In this document: positions 28,316-36,717 of the stretch, piece after piece
Layout of the letters: each line of letters opens with the position of its first letter
Position numbering within the stretch: the first letter of the stretch is position 1
NCBI RefSeq assembly: GCF_900176505.1
Contig: NZ_FWYB01000006.1
Coordinates: 62,001-126,000, forward strand
Direction of reading: 5' to 3'
DNA from: Pedobacter nyackensis
GTDB taxonomy: Bacteria; Bacteroidota; Bacteroidia; Sphingobacteriales; Sphingobacteriaceae
DNA: 64,000 nucleotides
Position numbers and translations under genes: made by a program
The notes under the pieces: generated by a model
Seen by the model: the letters and a program-made list of their open reading frames with translations, nothing else
What the model was told of the DNA's origin: nothing
The model's database searches: none

Positions 28316-29211
28316 CTCCTGGAATGAAACTCAGTGATCACACCTTTTAAATAATCCCTGTCAAGGTGTGTATAGATCTCGGTTGTTGTAATACTGGAAT
28401 GCCCTAACATTTCCTGTACGGCCCTTAAATCAGCTCCACCTTCGATTAGATGGGTAGCAAAGGAATGGCGGAAGGTATGTGGACTAATACTCTTTCGTAA
28501 ACCAGATTTTATCGCAAGGGTTTTAATGATACTGAAAACGGATATGCGCGATAAGCGGGTTCCTGTACGGTTCAGAAAAATATAATCTTCAAAACCTTTT
28601 TTAATAGAAAGATGGACCCTCGTTTCCTGCAGGTAGATATTGATGTATTTTAATGCAATGTTTCCGATGGGCACCAGCCTTTCTTTATTTCCTTTTCCGG
28701 TAACCCTAATGAACTCATTATCTTCAAACACATCTGATATTTTAAGGTTAATGAGCTCAGACACCCTTAATCCACATCCGTATAATGTTTCTAGGATGGC
28801 TTTATTGCGCATCCCATCAGGCTTTGAAGCGTCAATAACTTCGATCATAGCATTGATTTCGTGCGTTTCAAGTGTATCCGGCAAGTGTCGGACTAAGCGG
28901 GGTGTTTCAAGCAGGGCAGAAGGGTCGTCGCTGATGATCTCCTCCAGCATAAGAAAACTAAAGAATGATTTTAAGCCTGAAACCACTCTTGCCTGCGTAC
29001 TGGGCAACATCCCCAACTCATTGATCCAGCTTATAAATAACTTTAAGTGATCACTTGTAACATCTTTAACTAATCGGACTTCTCCGGTAGATTCGAAATA
29101 CTGAAAGAGCTTATTCAAATCACTCAGATAGGCATCAATGGAGTTATTTGATAGTGAACGTTCTAGTTTCAGGTAATTTCGAAAGGACTGCAGGTAGGGG
29201 TTATGAATCAC
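28312..29211 (-). CDS. xerD: Site-specific tyrosine recombinase XerD
   Basis: Recombinase that resolves chromosome dimers at dif with XerC and FtsK. With the start placed at a GTG (29211) the protein is 299 residues, the usual XerD length; an ATG at 29268 would overlap aroQ on the other strand. N-terminal SAM-like core-binding domain 1-105; catalytic domain with all six residues: Arg149, Lys173, His245, Arg248, His271 and Tyr280. The C-terminus HLDRDYLKGVITEFHSRS matches chromosomal Xer proteins instead of phage integrases. XerC and XerD cannot be fully separated by eye. Confidence 0.92.
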   Translation of the reverse strand: MIHNPYLQSFRNYLKLERSLSNNSIDAYLSDLNKLFQYFESTGEVRLVKDVTSDHLKLFISWINELGMLPSTQARVVSGLKSFFSFLMLEEIISDDPSALLETPRLVRHLPDTLETHEINAMIEVIDASKPDGMRNKAILETLYGCGLRVSELINLKISDVFEDNEFIRVTGKGNKERLVPIGNIALKYINIYLQETRVHLSIKKGFEDYIFLNRTGTRLSRISVFSIIKTLAIKSGLRKSISPHTFRHSFATHLIEGGADLRAVQEMLGHSSITTTEIYTHLDRDYLKGVITEFHSRS

Positions 29212-29253
29212 AAAAAAAATTTTATACTCTAAGTTTTTAAGGCTAAGTTTGAA

Positions 29254-29676
29254 ATGATGAAGATACAAATTATTAATGGCCCAAATTTAAACCTTTTAGG
29301 CGTACGTGAACCCGGTATTTATGGAAGTCAGGGTTTTGAAGCATACCTAGAAACACTACGCGACATGTACAGCATTATAGAAATTGATTATTTTCAAAGT
29401 AATGTGGAGGGGGAGCTGATTAATAGATTACATGAAGTTGGTTTTGACTATGATGGTATTGTAATTAATGCCGGTGGTTATACGCATACATCAGTAGCAA
29501 TTGCTGATGCAATTGCAGCCATTAAAACTCCTGTCGTTGAGGTTCATATATCGAACATCTATGCTCGTGAAGAATATCGTCACGTATCCCTAACTGGGAA
29601 GAACTGTAAAGGTGTGTTAACCGGCTTTGGTATGGATGGCTACCGTCTAGCTATTGAAAGTCTCCTTAAAGGCTAA
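29254..29676 (+). CDS. aroQ: 3-dehydroquinate dehydratase, type II
   Basis: Third step of the shikimate pathway. 140 residues, standard for the small dodecameric type II enzyme. Motifs: INGPNLNLLGVREPGIYG with the catalytic Tyr23, INAGGYTHTSVAIADA with Asn72, and EVHISNIYAREEYRH with His98. Two adjacent ATG codons open the gene; the second (29257) is an equally good start. Followed after five bases by an M28 peptidase. Confidence 0.96.
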   Translation: MMKIQIINGPNLNLLGVREPGIYGSQGFEAYLETLRDMYSIIEIDYFQSNVEGELINRLHEVGFDYDGIVINAGGYTHTSVAIADAIAAIKTPVVEVHISNIYAREEYRHVSLTGKNCKGVLTGFGMDGYRLAIESLLKG

Positions 29677-29681
29677 TTCCT

Positions 29682-30647
29682 ATGTGTATAAAAAAATATT
29701 TCCTTACAGCGCTATGTTCAGTAATAGCTTATGGTGCTTCTGCACAATCAGACATTACGGAAAAAGAGATTGCTGCCCATATTTCTTTTCTGGCCTCTAA
29801 AAAGATGGCTGGTCGTTTTCCTGGAACCAGGGAGAACAAAAAGACAGTTGGTTATCTGATTAAAAACTTTAGAAAGGCTGGCATAAAACCTTTTGGTATA
29901 AGTTATACACAAGAATTCTCAGCTAAAATAAGAGTTAAAAAAGGAGTAACAGATACCCCGGTTGTTAAAACTCAAAATGTTATTGGTTTTATTGAAGGTA
30001 ATGATCCGGTTTTAAAGCATGAGTACATCGTGTTGGGTGCGCATTACGACCATCTAGGTATGGGCGGCCCATCCTCAAAAAAGCCCGACACTGTTGGCAT
30101 TCATCTTGGCGCTGATGATAATGCAAGTGGTACAGCCGCCTTATTAGAAATTGCAGAAAAACTACAGGCCAATAGTAAAGACCTGAAACGTAGTATACTG
30201 TTCATTGCTTTTGGAGCAGAAGAACAAGGTTTACTGGGTTCAAGATACTTTGTAGAAAACCCTGTTGTTCCTTTGTCCTCCATTAAACTGATGATGAACA
30301 TGGATATGGTGGGCCGAATGAACAGCGAGAAGCACCTTTACATGGGTGGTGCAGCCACTTTTGACGGGGGAATGGAACTTATGAAAGGCTTAGGTCCGCA
30401 GATTGGCATAAACCCGCTTGTAATTGCTTATGACGTAGGTGGTTCTGACCATGTGTCGTTCTTTAAAAAGAACATTTCAGTATTAGGCTTCCATACCGGC
30501 GGCCACCCTCAGTATCACACGCCTGAAGATGATTTCGCACATATCAATGTACCTGGCGAGAAACTGGTTTGTGATTATATTTACAAAGCAATTGTTAGCG
30601 TAGCCAATCGGGAAGGGGCAATATCGTTTATTCCGGAAAAGAAATAA
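29682..30647 (+). CDS. M28 family metallopeptidase, exported
   Basis: Di-zinc aminopeptidase-like enzyme, 321 residues. Signal peptide ends at AYGASAQ (about residue 22). Metal ligands of the M28 family are visible: His121 in GAHYDHLG, Asp145 in GADDNASGT, Glu180/181 in FGAEEQGLLGS, Asp208 in MNMDMVGR and a C-terminal His in HPQYHTPEDD. Periplasmic peptide trimming is the likely role. Convergent with the glycosyltransferase gene, three bases away. Confidence 0.92.
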   Translation: MCIKKYFLTALCSVIAYGASAQSDITEKEIAAHISFLASKKMAGRFPGTRENKKTVGYLIKNFRKAGIKPFGISYTQEFSAKIRVKKGVTDTPVVKTQNVIGFIEGNDPVLKHEYIVLGAHYDHLGMGGPSSKKPDTVGIHLGADDNASGTAALLEIAEKLQANSKDLKRSILFIAFGAEEQGLLGSRYFVENPVVPLSSIKLMMNMDMVGRMNSEKHLYMGGAATFDGGMELMKGLGPQIGINPLVIAYDVGGSDHVSFFKKNISVLGFHTGGHPQYHTPEDDFAHINVPGEKLVCDYIYKAIVSVANREGAISFIPEKK

Positions 30648-30650
30648 CGC

Positions 30651-31664
30651 TTAAAGCTGAGTAAAATACTTGATCTTTTTAACGAAATAAGCCCATACTA
30701 TGCTAGATGGGTATTGACCTTTATGCTTTAGAAAATCAATTTGATTTCCATTTCTTTTTGCGCCATTTTTAGAAAGGCTCATAAGAAAATGATAATGGGC
30801 TTTATTAATTGACCAGGCAAACTGCGTTTTACCTTGCAGTAAAAAGTGTATCCAGGCTATAAAATCCAGCGACATACGAATGAAGATTCGAAAATAAGCA
30901 TCATTTAAAGGCAGGTTTTTCTGCATTAGAATCAGGTTGTTCCTGAAATTCAAATAGCTTTTATATGGATTATTTGCATCGAGACTGCCACCGCCAACAT
31001 GATAGATTTCGGCATCAGGACAATAGATCACCTTATAACCGCGATTTTTTAAACGCCAGCAAAGATCAATCTCTTCCATGTGTGCAAAAAAATCAGTGTC
31101 TAAGCCACCAACTTCTTTCCAGCATTTGCTTTTAATAAACAGGGCAGCACCACTAGCCCAAAATATCTCTATCTGGTCGTTGTACTGCCCCATATCAGCT
31201 TCTACAGTATCAAACACCCGTCCTCTGCAGAACGGAAAACCGTGTAAATCCAGATAGCCTCCGGCAGCACCGGCATATTCGAACATATGCTTGTTTTTTT
31301 GCCACTTGATTTTGGGTTGTGCTACAGCAATAGCATGATCAGCTTCCATGGCAGCAATAACCGGCTGAATCCAGTTTTCAGGCACTTCAACATCGGAATT
31401 AAGCAATACATAGTAATCAGCTTCAATTTGGCTCAACAGCTGGTTATATCCGCCGGCAAAACCATAATTATGATCGTTTTGAATCAGTCTTATTTCAGGA
31501 TAATTAGCTTTTATAAAAGCAATGGAGTCGTCTGTAGAGGCATTATCACCTACAACAATTTGTAAATTAGCGTATTCCGACTTTAGTACACTGGGTAAAA
31601 ATTGCTCAAGTAAAGCTTTCCCGTTCCAATTTAAAATCACTACTGCTACACTTGGTATTGTCAT
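30651..31664 (-). CDS. Family 2 glycosyltransferase
   Basis: 337 residues with a GT-A fold: VVILNWNGKALLEQFLPSVL at the N-terminus, GDNASTDDS near residue 40, and the divalent-metal motif in LLNSDVEVPENW around residue 88. A GGLDTDFFAHMEEIDLCWRL segment, typical of rhamnosyl-type GT2 enzymes, is present. It overlaps the upstream acyltransferase by one base (TAATG), suggesting coupled work in envelope glycolipid or O-antigen synthesis. Sugar specificity is unknown. Confidence 0.92.
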   Translation of the reverse strand: MTIPSVAVVILNWNGKALLEQFLPSVLKSEYANLQIVVGDNASTDDSIAFIKANYPEIRLIQNDHNYGFAGGYNQLLSQIEADYYVLLNSDVEVPENWIQPVIAAMEADHAIAVAQPKIKWQKNKHMFEYAGAAGGYLDLHGFPFCRGRVFDTVEADMGQYNDQIEIFWASGAALFIKSKCWKEVGGLDTDFFAHMEEIDLCWRLKNRGYKVIYCPDAEIYHVGGGSLDANNPYKSYLNFRNNLILMQKNLPLNDAYFRIFIRMSLDFIAWIHFLLQGKTQFAWSINKAHYHFLMSLSKNGAKRNGNQIDFLKHKGQYPSSIVWAYFVKKIKYFTQL

Positions 31665-32545
31665 TATTCTGCGTTATGTGGTTTATGTTTCCATCGCCTA
31701 TGGCTCCAAAGCCAATAAGCGGGTTCTTCGTTAAGAATATCCTGTAACAAAGCAAATTGCATATCTGTTATCTGGTGACCATCGGTCGCCTTAGGTTCAA
31801 GGCATAATGGAATGCAATCCACCTCGTAATAACCTTTCTTAATTACCTTAGCTTTGAAATAGAATATAGGTCTATTGGTTTGCAATGCGATTTTTTCCAT
31901 CCCCATTAGCACAGCCGTTGGCTGATGCATAAAATCTATCCAATAGTGCGCTTCGCTCCCCACAGGGGTTTGATCGCCCGCAAAACAGAACATGGTTGGT
32001 TCGTTCCTTGTGGCAGCGATCGATCTCAGGGTTTGGCGCATCGGAATAAATTGGTTACCAAATCGGGTACGAATCTTATAAAACCAGTCGTCAAAAACCT
32101 TGTTGTTTAATGGCTTATAAATAACGTATTCCGGCTTAGATAGTTCTGCACCCAATGCAAGCATACACAACTCCCAATTGCCATAATGACCTGTACAGGC
32201 CAATACACTTTCCCCTTTGCTAAAATATGCCTCTACCAATTCAAGGTTATTGAATTTTACTCTTTTTTTAAGCTCAGACCTTGATATGGACGCCATTTTA
32301 ACCACCTCAATAACAAGATTGGCAAAGTATTTAAAGTACTGCTTTTCGATGCGAATAATTTCTTCCTCTGACTTTTCCGGGAAAGAATTAGATAGGTTTT
32401 CGCGGACAATATGCTTGCGGTAGGGAAAAATGTAATATATAATATAATAACCCAAAGTAGCCAACATATAGAGCAACGATAGGGGCAGCAGAGATAAAAA
32501 GTTCAAAAAAAATATTCCTATGTAAGAAAAGCTTTTTTTTATCAT
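31664..32545 (-). CDS. Lysophospholipid/lipid A acyltransferase (LpxL/HtrB-like)
   Basis: Inner-membrane acyltransferase that adds a secondary acyl chain to lipid A. About 293 residues from the ATG at 32545; a longer in-frame start at 32569 adds eight unlikely residues. An N-terminal membrane helix is followed by the HxxxxD/E-type motif TGHYGNWE around residue 125 and FAGDQTPVGSEAHYW, the family's conserved acceptor loop. The gene leads directly into the glycosyltransferase, so an envelope glycolipid function is likely. Confidence 0.9.
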   Translation of the reverse strand: MIKKSFSYIGIFFLNFLSLLPLSLLYMLATLGYYIIYYIFPYRKHIVRENLSNSFPEKSEEEIIRIEKQYFKYFANLVIEVVKMASISRSELKKRVKFNNLELVEAYFSKGESVLACTGHYGNWELCMLALGAELSKPEYVIYKPLNNKVFDDWFYKIRTRFGNQFIPMRQTLRSIAATRNEPTMFCFAGDQTPVGSEAHYWIDFMHQPTAVLMGMEKIALQTNRPIFYFKAKVIKKGYYEVDCIPLCLEPKATDGHQITDMQFALLQDILNEEPAYWLWSHRRWKHKPHNAE

Positions 32546-32583
32546 TAATTTGGCGAATTGAGAATGCAAACATAAAATATCAG

Positions 32584-33195
32584 ATGCAAAGTTCAGCTAT
32601 ATTCCCTCTTTTTTATCTTCCGCCTGTTGGTTACTTCTCTGGTTTGAAAGACTTTGATTACAATTTTTTATTAGAAAAGGAAGAACATTTCCCTAAACAA
32701 ACCTATAGAAACCGGACCAGCATATACTCGCCCAACGGACAATTAGATTTAATAATTCCTGTAATCAGGGGCTCAAAGGTCCATACCAAGATTAAAGATG
32801 TTAAAATTAGTAATGATTTTAACTGGCAAAGACTGCATTGGAAGAGCTTTGAAAGCTGTTACAGGAATTCTGCATACTTCGAATTTTATGAAGATGAGTT
32901 TGCTCATTTCTACCATAAAAAGTTCGATTATTTGTTTGATTACAATTTACTGCTTTTAGAATGGCTCATCAAACAACTTAAAAAAGAAGCTACCATTGGC
33001 TTTACGACTGAGTATATAAAGGAAATTGATCCCGCTCTGGATTTCAGAAGCAAACTGCACTTTAAAAATCCTATAAATGAAAGTGATTACAAACCTTATT
33101 TCCAGGTTTTTGATGACAGAGAGGGTTTTAAACCAAACTTAAGTATTGTCGACCTGTTGTTTAACCAAGGTCCGCAAACCAAATCATATCTCTGA
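32584..33195 (+). CDS. WbqC family protein
   Basis: 203 residues. The N-terminus FPLFYLPPVGYFSGLKDFD fits the WbqC family, named from an O-antigen locus; Bacteroidota have many copies of uncertain biochemical role. Conserved aromatic and basic residues (WQRLHWKSFESCYRNSAYF) lie in the middle. Divergent from the acyltransferase by 38 bases and three bases before corA. Confidence 0.85.
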   Translation: MQSSAIFPLFYLPPVGYFSGLKDFDYNFLLEKEEHFPKQTYRNRTSIYSPNGQLDLIIPVIRGSKVHTKIKDVKISNDFNWQRLHWKSFESCYRNSAYFEFYEDEFAHFYHKKFDYLFDYNLLLLEWLIKQLKKEATIGFTTEYIKEIDPALDFRSKLHFKNPINESDYKPYFQVFDDREGFKPNLSIVDLLFNQGPQTKSYL

Positions 33196-33198
33196 TGT

Positions 33199-34317
33199 AT
33201 GGGAAAACCGTCTAAACGCAAGCATAAGCGCAAACATTATTCTTTTCAATCGGTAGGCACTAGTCCGGGTGTTGTATCCATCGATGAAAATGCGCTAAAG
33301 CCCATTATTAATTTCCATAGCTATAATGATCACCATTATGCGGTTAAGGAACTGGAACACATCAATGACTTAGCGCGGATTATTTGCAATAAGGAATTCA
33401 ATTACTGGATTGAGATTAAAGGTTTTAAATCGCCTGAGCTGTTTGAAACCTTGAGTACTGATTTTAACATCAACAAACTGGTGCTGGAAGATATAACCAG
33501 CACTTATCAGCGTCCGAAGTTTGAAGAATATGGAAAGTATGACTTTTGTGTTAGCCGGATGCTTCGTTTTGATGAGCAGAAGAACCTGGATAATGATCAG
33601 GTATCTTTTATACTGACAGACAATGCTTTATTTACCTTCCAGGAGGAATATGAGGATTGTCTTGATCCGGTAAGAACCCGCCTGAAAGGCGGCAAAGGTA
33701 ACATCAGAATTGGAGGTAGCAGCTACTTGATGTATGCTTTAATGGATACTATTATTGATACTTATTTTGTAATCCTTGGCGCCTGGGGCGATGAGCTTGA
33801 TCTGATTGAAGATCGTTTGTTTGAAAAGCCGGATAAAAGTGTGATGTTTGACACCCAACTGGTTAAACGGAATCTTATTAACGTTAGGAGGGTGGTTTGG
33901 CCAGAGAGAGACAAGCTGAACGATATACTTAGAAGCGATAGTCTTTTGATTCCGGATCAAACCAAGATGTATATCCGTGATTCTTATGATCATTGCATAC
34001 AGATTATTGATATGGTAGAGTCTTTAAAAGAGATTTCGGCCAGTAATATTGATATGTACTTATCCATCATCAGCAACAGAATGAACCAGATCATGAAGGT
34101 GCTGACCATCATTTCTTCCATATTTATTCCCCTAACTTTTATTGCCGGAATTTATGGCATGAATTTTTCCTATACTGATCCGGTGACGGGTAAAGTATTG
34201 CCCCAGAATATGCCTGAGCTTTATCAGGAACATGGGTATTTATATACCATGATCGTAATGGGGGCCATCGCCGTGTTACAAATCTTATATTTCTGGCGAA
34301 AAGGATGGTTTAAATAG
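33199..34317 (+). CDS. corA: CorA family magnesium/cobalt transporter
   Basis: Pentameric Mg2+ channel of the inner membrane. 372 residues: a basic N-terminal tail (KPSKRKHKRKHY), a cytosolic alpha/beta domain, the long stalk helix, then two C-terminal TM helices with the signature YGMNF at the end of TM1 (about residue 320) and a basic C-terminus WRKGWFK. The acidic loop between the helices follows GMN as expected. Followed by mgtE after 28 bases. Confidence 0.95.
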   Translation: MGKPSKRKHKRKHYSFQSVGTSPGVVSIDENALKPIINFHSYNDHHYAVKELEHINDLARIICNKEFNYWIEIKGFKSPELFETLSTDFNINKLVLEDITSTYQRPKFEEYGKYDFCVSRMLRFDEQKNLDNDQVSFILTDNALFTFQEEYEDCLDPVRTRLKGGKGNIRIGGSSYLMYALMDTIIDTYFVILGAWGDELDLIEDRLFEKPDKSVMFDTQLVKRNLINVRRVVWPERDKLNDILRSDSLLIPDQTKMYIRDSYDHCIQIIDMVESLKEISASNIDMYLSIISNRMNQIMKVLTIISSIFIPLTFIAGIYGMNFSYTDPVTGKVLPQNMPELYQEHGYLYTMIVMGAIAVLQILYFWRKGWFK

Positions 34318-34345
34318 AAACGATTATTATTACCTTTACCGCCTC

Positions 34346-35695
34346 ATGCAATCTTTCGATCTAGACAAAACAGATATCTCTAAGATTAAAGCAGCGCTAA
34401 GCGGTGATGATGAACAACTCAAAGTTATTCTGGGGGAATATCACGCCTCTGAAATCGCTATTCTTTTCGAGAGCTTAAGCAAGGAAGATAAGCAACGGAT
34501 CATCAATCTCCTTGATGTAGAAATTGCCTCGGAGGTCATCTCTGAAATGCATGAGGAATCCCATCCGGAAGAACTTTTACTGCAACTGCATCCCGATAAA
34601 CGTACTGAAATCGTGGAAGAGCTGGATTATGATGACGCGACAGACATCATTTCTCAACTGGAAGAGCATGAGCAGAAGGAAATTCTTGCAGATCTGAGCG
34701 AAGATGACGCTTCCAGCATCAGGAACTTATTAAGCTACCACGAAGAAACTGCGGGTGGTTTGATGAATACGGAGTTTATCCGCGTCAATTTGAACCTGAC
34801 TAAAAAGGATGCGATTGAGGAGATCATCAGACAAAGTGAAGAAATTGAGGAATTCTACACCATCTTTGTGGTTGATGACGACAATGTTTTTCATGGAATT
34901 GTATCTTTAAAGGACATCATTAAGGCCAAAGGGAACGTGAAAATCACGGAGCTCGTTAAGGCTGAAGTCGCATGGGTATACCCAGATACAGATCAGGAGG
35001 AAGTAGCCAGATTGATTTCACAGTATAACATTACCAGTATCCCGGTACTGGATAAGGAAATGAAACTTTTAGGTCGGGTTACCTTTGATGACGTTATCGA
35101 TGTACTGGAAGATGAAAATACGGAAGATATCTTGAAAATATCCGGGGTATCGGAAGATGAGGAACTTAGCGGTAACTGGTTAGAGGCTGTAAAATCACGT
35201 TTACCATGGCTTATCCTTAATCTGGGCACTGCATTTTTAGCTTCTTCGGTAGTCAGACATTATGACGACACCATAAAGCTGATTACTATTTTACCCGCCT
35301 ATATGACAATTATTGCCGGTATGGGAGGGAATGCAGCTACACAGGCCCTGGCCGTAACCGTAAGAAGGATTTCCTTATATGATCTAACCGACAGCCAGGC
35401 TTACCGAACTGTTTTAAAAGAATTTACAGTAGGGTTGATCAATGGAGCCTGTACCGGTGCTATCGTATTTATAGTTGCACTATACTTTGATTCCAATCCA
35501 ATGCTTGGTCTGGTTATTTTTTTAGCGATGACCGGGAACTTATTAATTGCGGGTATAACCGGCGCTGGCATTCCTTTGGCACTAAAAAGAATTGGCATCG
35601 ACCCGGCTATTGCATCTTCAATAATTATTACAACATTTACAGACGTTTTCGGATTTTTACTCTTGCTGGGACTGGCAAGCCATCTTTTACTTTAA
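34346..35695 (+). CDS. mgtE: Magnesium transporter MgtE
   Basis: Dimeric Mg2+ channel gated by cytosolic Mg2+. 449 residues: MgtE N-domain (about 25-130), a CBS pair (about 135-255, including GIVSLKDII and GRVTFDDVIDVLEDENTEDI), and five TM helices from about residue 280 with GMGGNAATQALAVTVR, the conserved pore segment. It follows corA and precedes bioB by 12 bases, so all three may share a transcript. Two unrelated Mg2+ uptake families side by side is notable. Confidence 0.95.
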   Translation: MQSFDLDKTDISKIKAALSGDDEQLKVILGEYHASEIAILFESLSKEDKQRIINLLDVEIASEVISEMHEESHPEELLLQLHPDKRTEIVEELDYDDATDIISQLEEHEQKEILADLSEDDASSIRNLLSYHEETAGGLMNTEFIRVNLNLTKKDAIEEIIRQSEEIEEFYTIFVVDDDNVFHGIVSLKDIIKAKGNVKITELVKAEVAWVYPDTDQEEVARLISQYNITSIPVLDKEMKLLGRVTFDDVIDVLEDENTEDILKISGVSEDEELSGNWLEAVKSRLPWLILNLGTAFLASSVVRHYDDTIKLITILPAYMTIIAGMGGNAATQALAVTVRRISLYDLTDSQAYRTVLKEFTVGLINGACTGAIVFIVALYFDSNPMLGLVIFLAMTGNLLIAGITGAGIPLALKRIGIDPAIASSIIITTFTDVFGFLLLLGLASHLLL

Positions 35696-35707
35696 TAAAC
35701 CAAATAT

Positions 35708-36715
35708 ATGCAACAAACAAAACACAACTGGACTAAAGAAGAAATCTCGGCTATTTATCACAAGCCGTTTCTTGACTTAGTTTATGAGGCTGCAACTATA
35801 CATCGTGAAAATAAAGACTACAATGAAGTTCAGGTTAGTTCATTAATATCTATAAAAACCGGGGGTTGTGCTGAGGATTGTTCTTACTGTCCACAGGCCG
35901 CACGTTACCATACAGATTTAGAAGTTCAACCACTTATGCAGGTGAGTCAGGTTGTTACTGCCGCAGTTAAAGCAAAAGAGGGTGGAGCATCCCGTCTGTG
36001 TATGGGTGCTGCATGGAGAGAGGTTCGTGATAACAGAGATTTCGACCGTGTGATAGAGATGGTTAAAGCTGTAAATGAAATGGATATGGAAGTTTGCTGC
36101 ACGTTGGGCATGCTTTCCGAAAGTCAGGCTCAAAAACTTGCTGATGCGGGTTTATACGCATACAACCACAACATTGATACCTCAGAAGATGACTATAAAC
36201 GTATCATTTCTACCAGAACTTACGATGATCGTTTAAATACCATCAAAAATGTACGTAAAGCAAAACTAACTGTTTGCAGTGGAGGAATTATCGGTTTGGG
36301 TGAAACAACTGAAGACAGGGTATCTATGCTGCAAACCTTAGCCAATATGGAGGTTCATCCTGAATCAGTTCCTGTAAATGCACTTGTTCCTGTAAAAGGT
36401 ACGCCATTAGAAGATCAGCCACGTGTTCCAATCTGGGATATGGTTAGGATGATTGCTACAGCACGCATTGTAATGCCGAACTCAGTTGTACGCTTATCGG
36501 CAGGAAGAAATGAAATGAGCACCCTGGAACAGGCATTCTGTTTTATGGCTGGAGCAAGTTCCATTTTCGCAGGTGACAAGTTATTAACTACACCAAATCC
36601 TGCTTTTGTAGACGATATGGCTATGTTTGAATTGCTGGGATTAAAAACCAGAGATGCATTCAAGAACGGCAGACCAGCTAATACAGTTAACAAAACTGAA
36701 ACAGCAGCTTTATAA
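35708..36715 (+). CDS. bioB: Biotin synthase
   Basis: Radical-SAM enzyme that inserts sulfur into dethiobiotin. 335 residues. The 4Fe-4S cluster motif is Cys54-x3-Cys58-x2-Cys61 in [35 protein letters not shown] and [10 protein letters not shown], whose Arg binds the 2Fe-2S cluster, all match BioB. No other bio genes are in the window. Ends two bases before the convergent FUSC gene. Confidence 0.96.
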   Translation: MQQTKHNWTKEEISAIYHKPFLDLVYEAATIHRENKDYNEVQVSSLISIKTGGCAEDCSYCPQAARYHTDLEVQPLMQVSQVVTAAVKAKEGGASRLCMGAAWREVRDNRDFDRVIEMVKAVNEMDMEVCCTLGMLSESQAQKLADAGLYAYNHNIDTSEDDYKRIISTRTYDDRLNTIKNVRKAKLTVCSGGIIGLGETTEDRVSMLQTLANMEVHPESVPVNALVPVKGTPLEDQPRVPIWDMVRMIATARIVMPNSVVRLSAGRNEMSTLEQAFCFMAGASSIFAGDKLLTTPNPAFVDDMAMFELLGLKTRDAFKNGRPANTVNKTETAAL

Positions 36716-36717
36716 GC

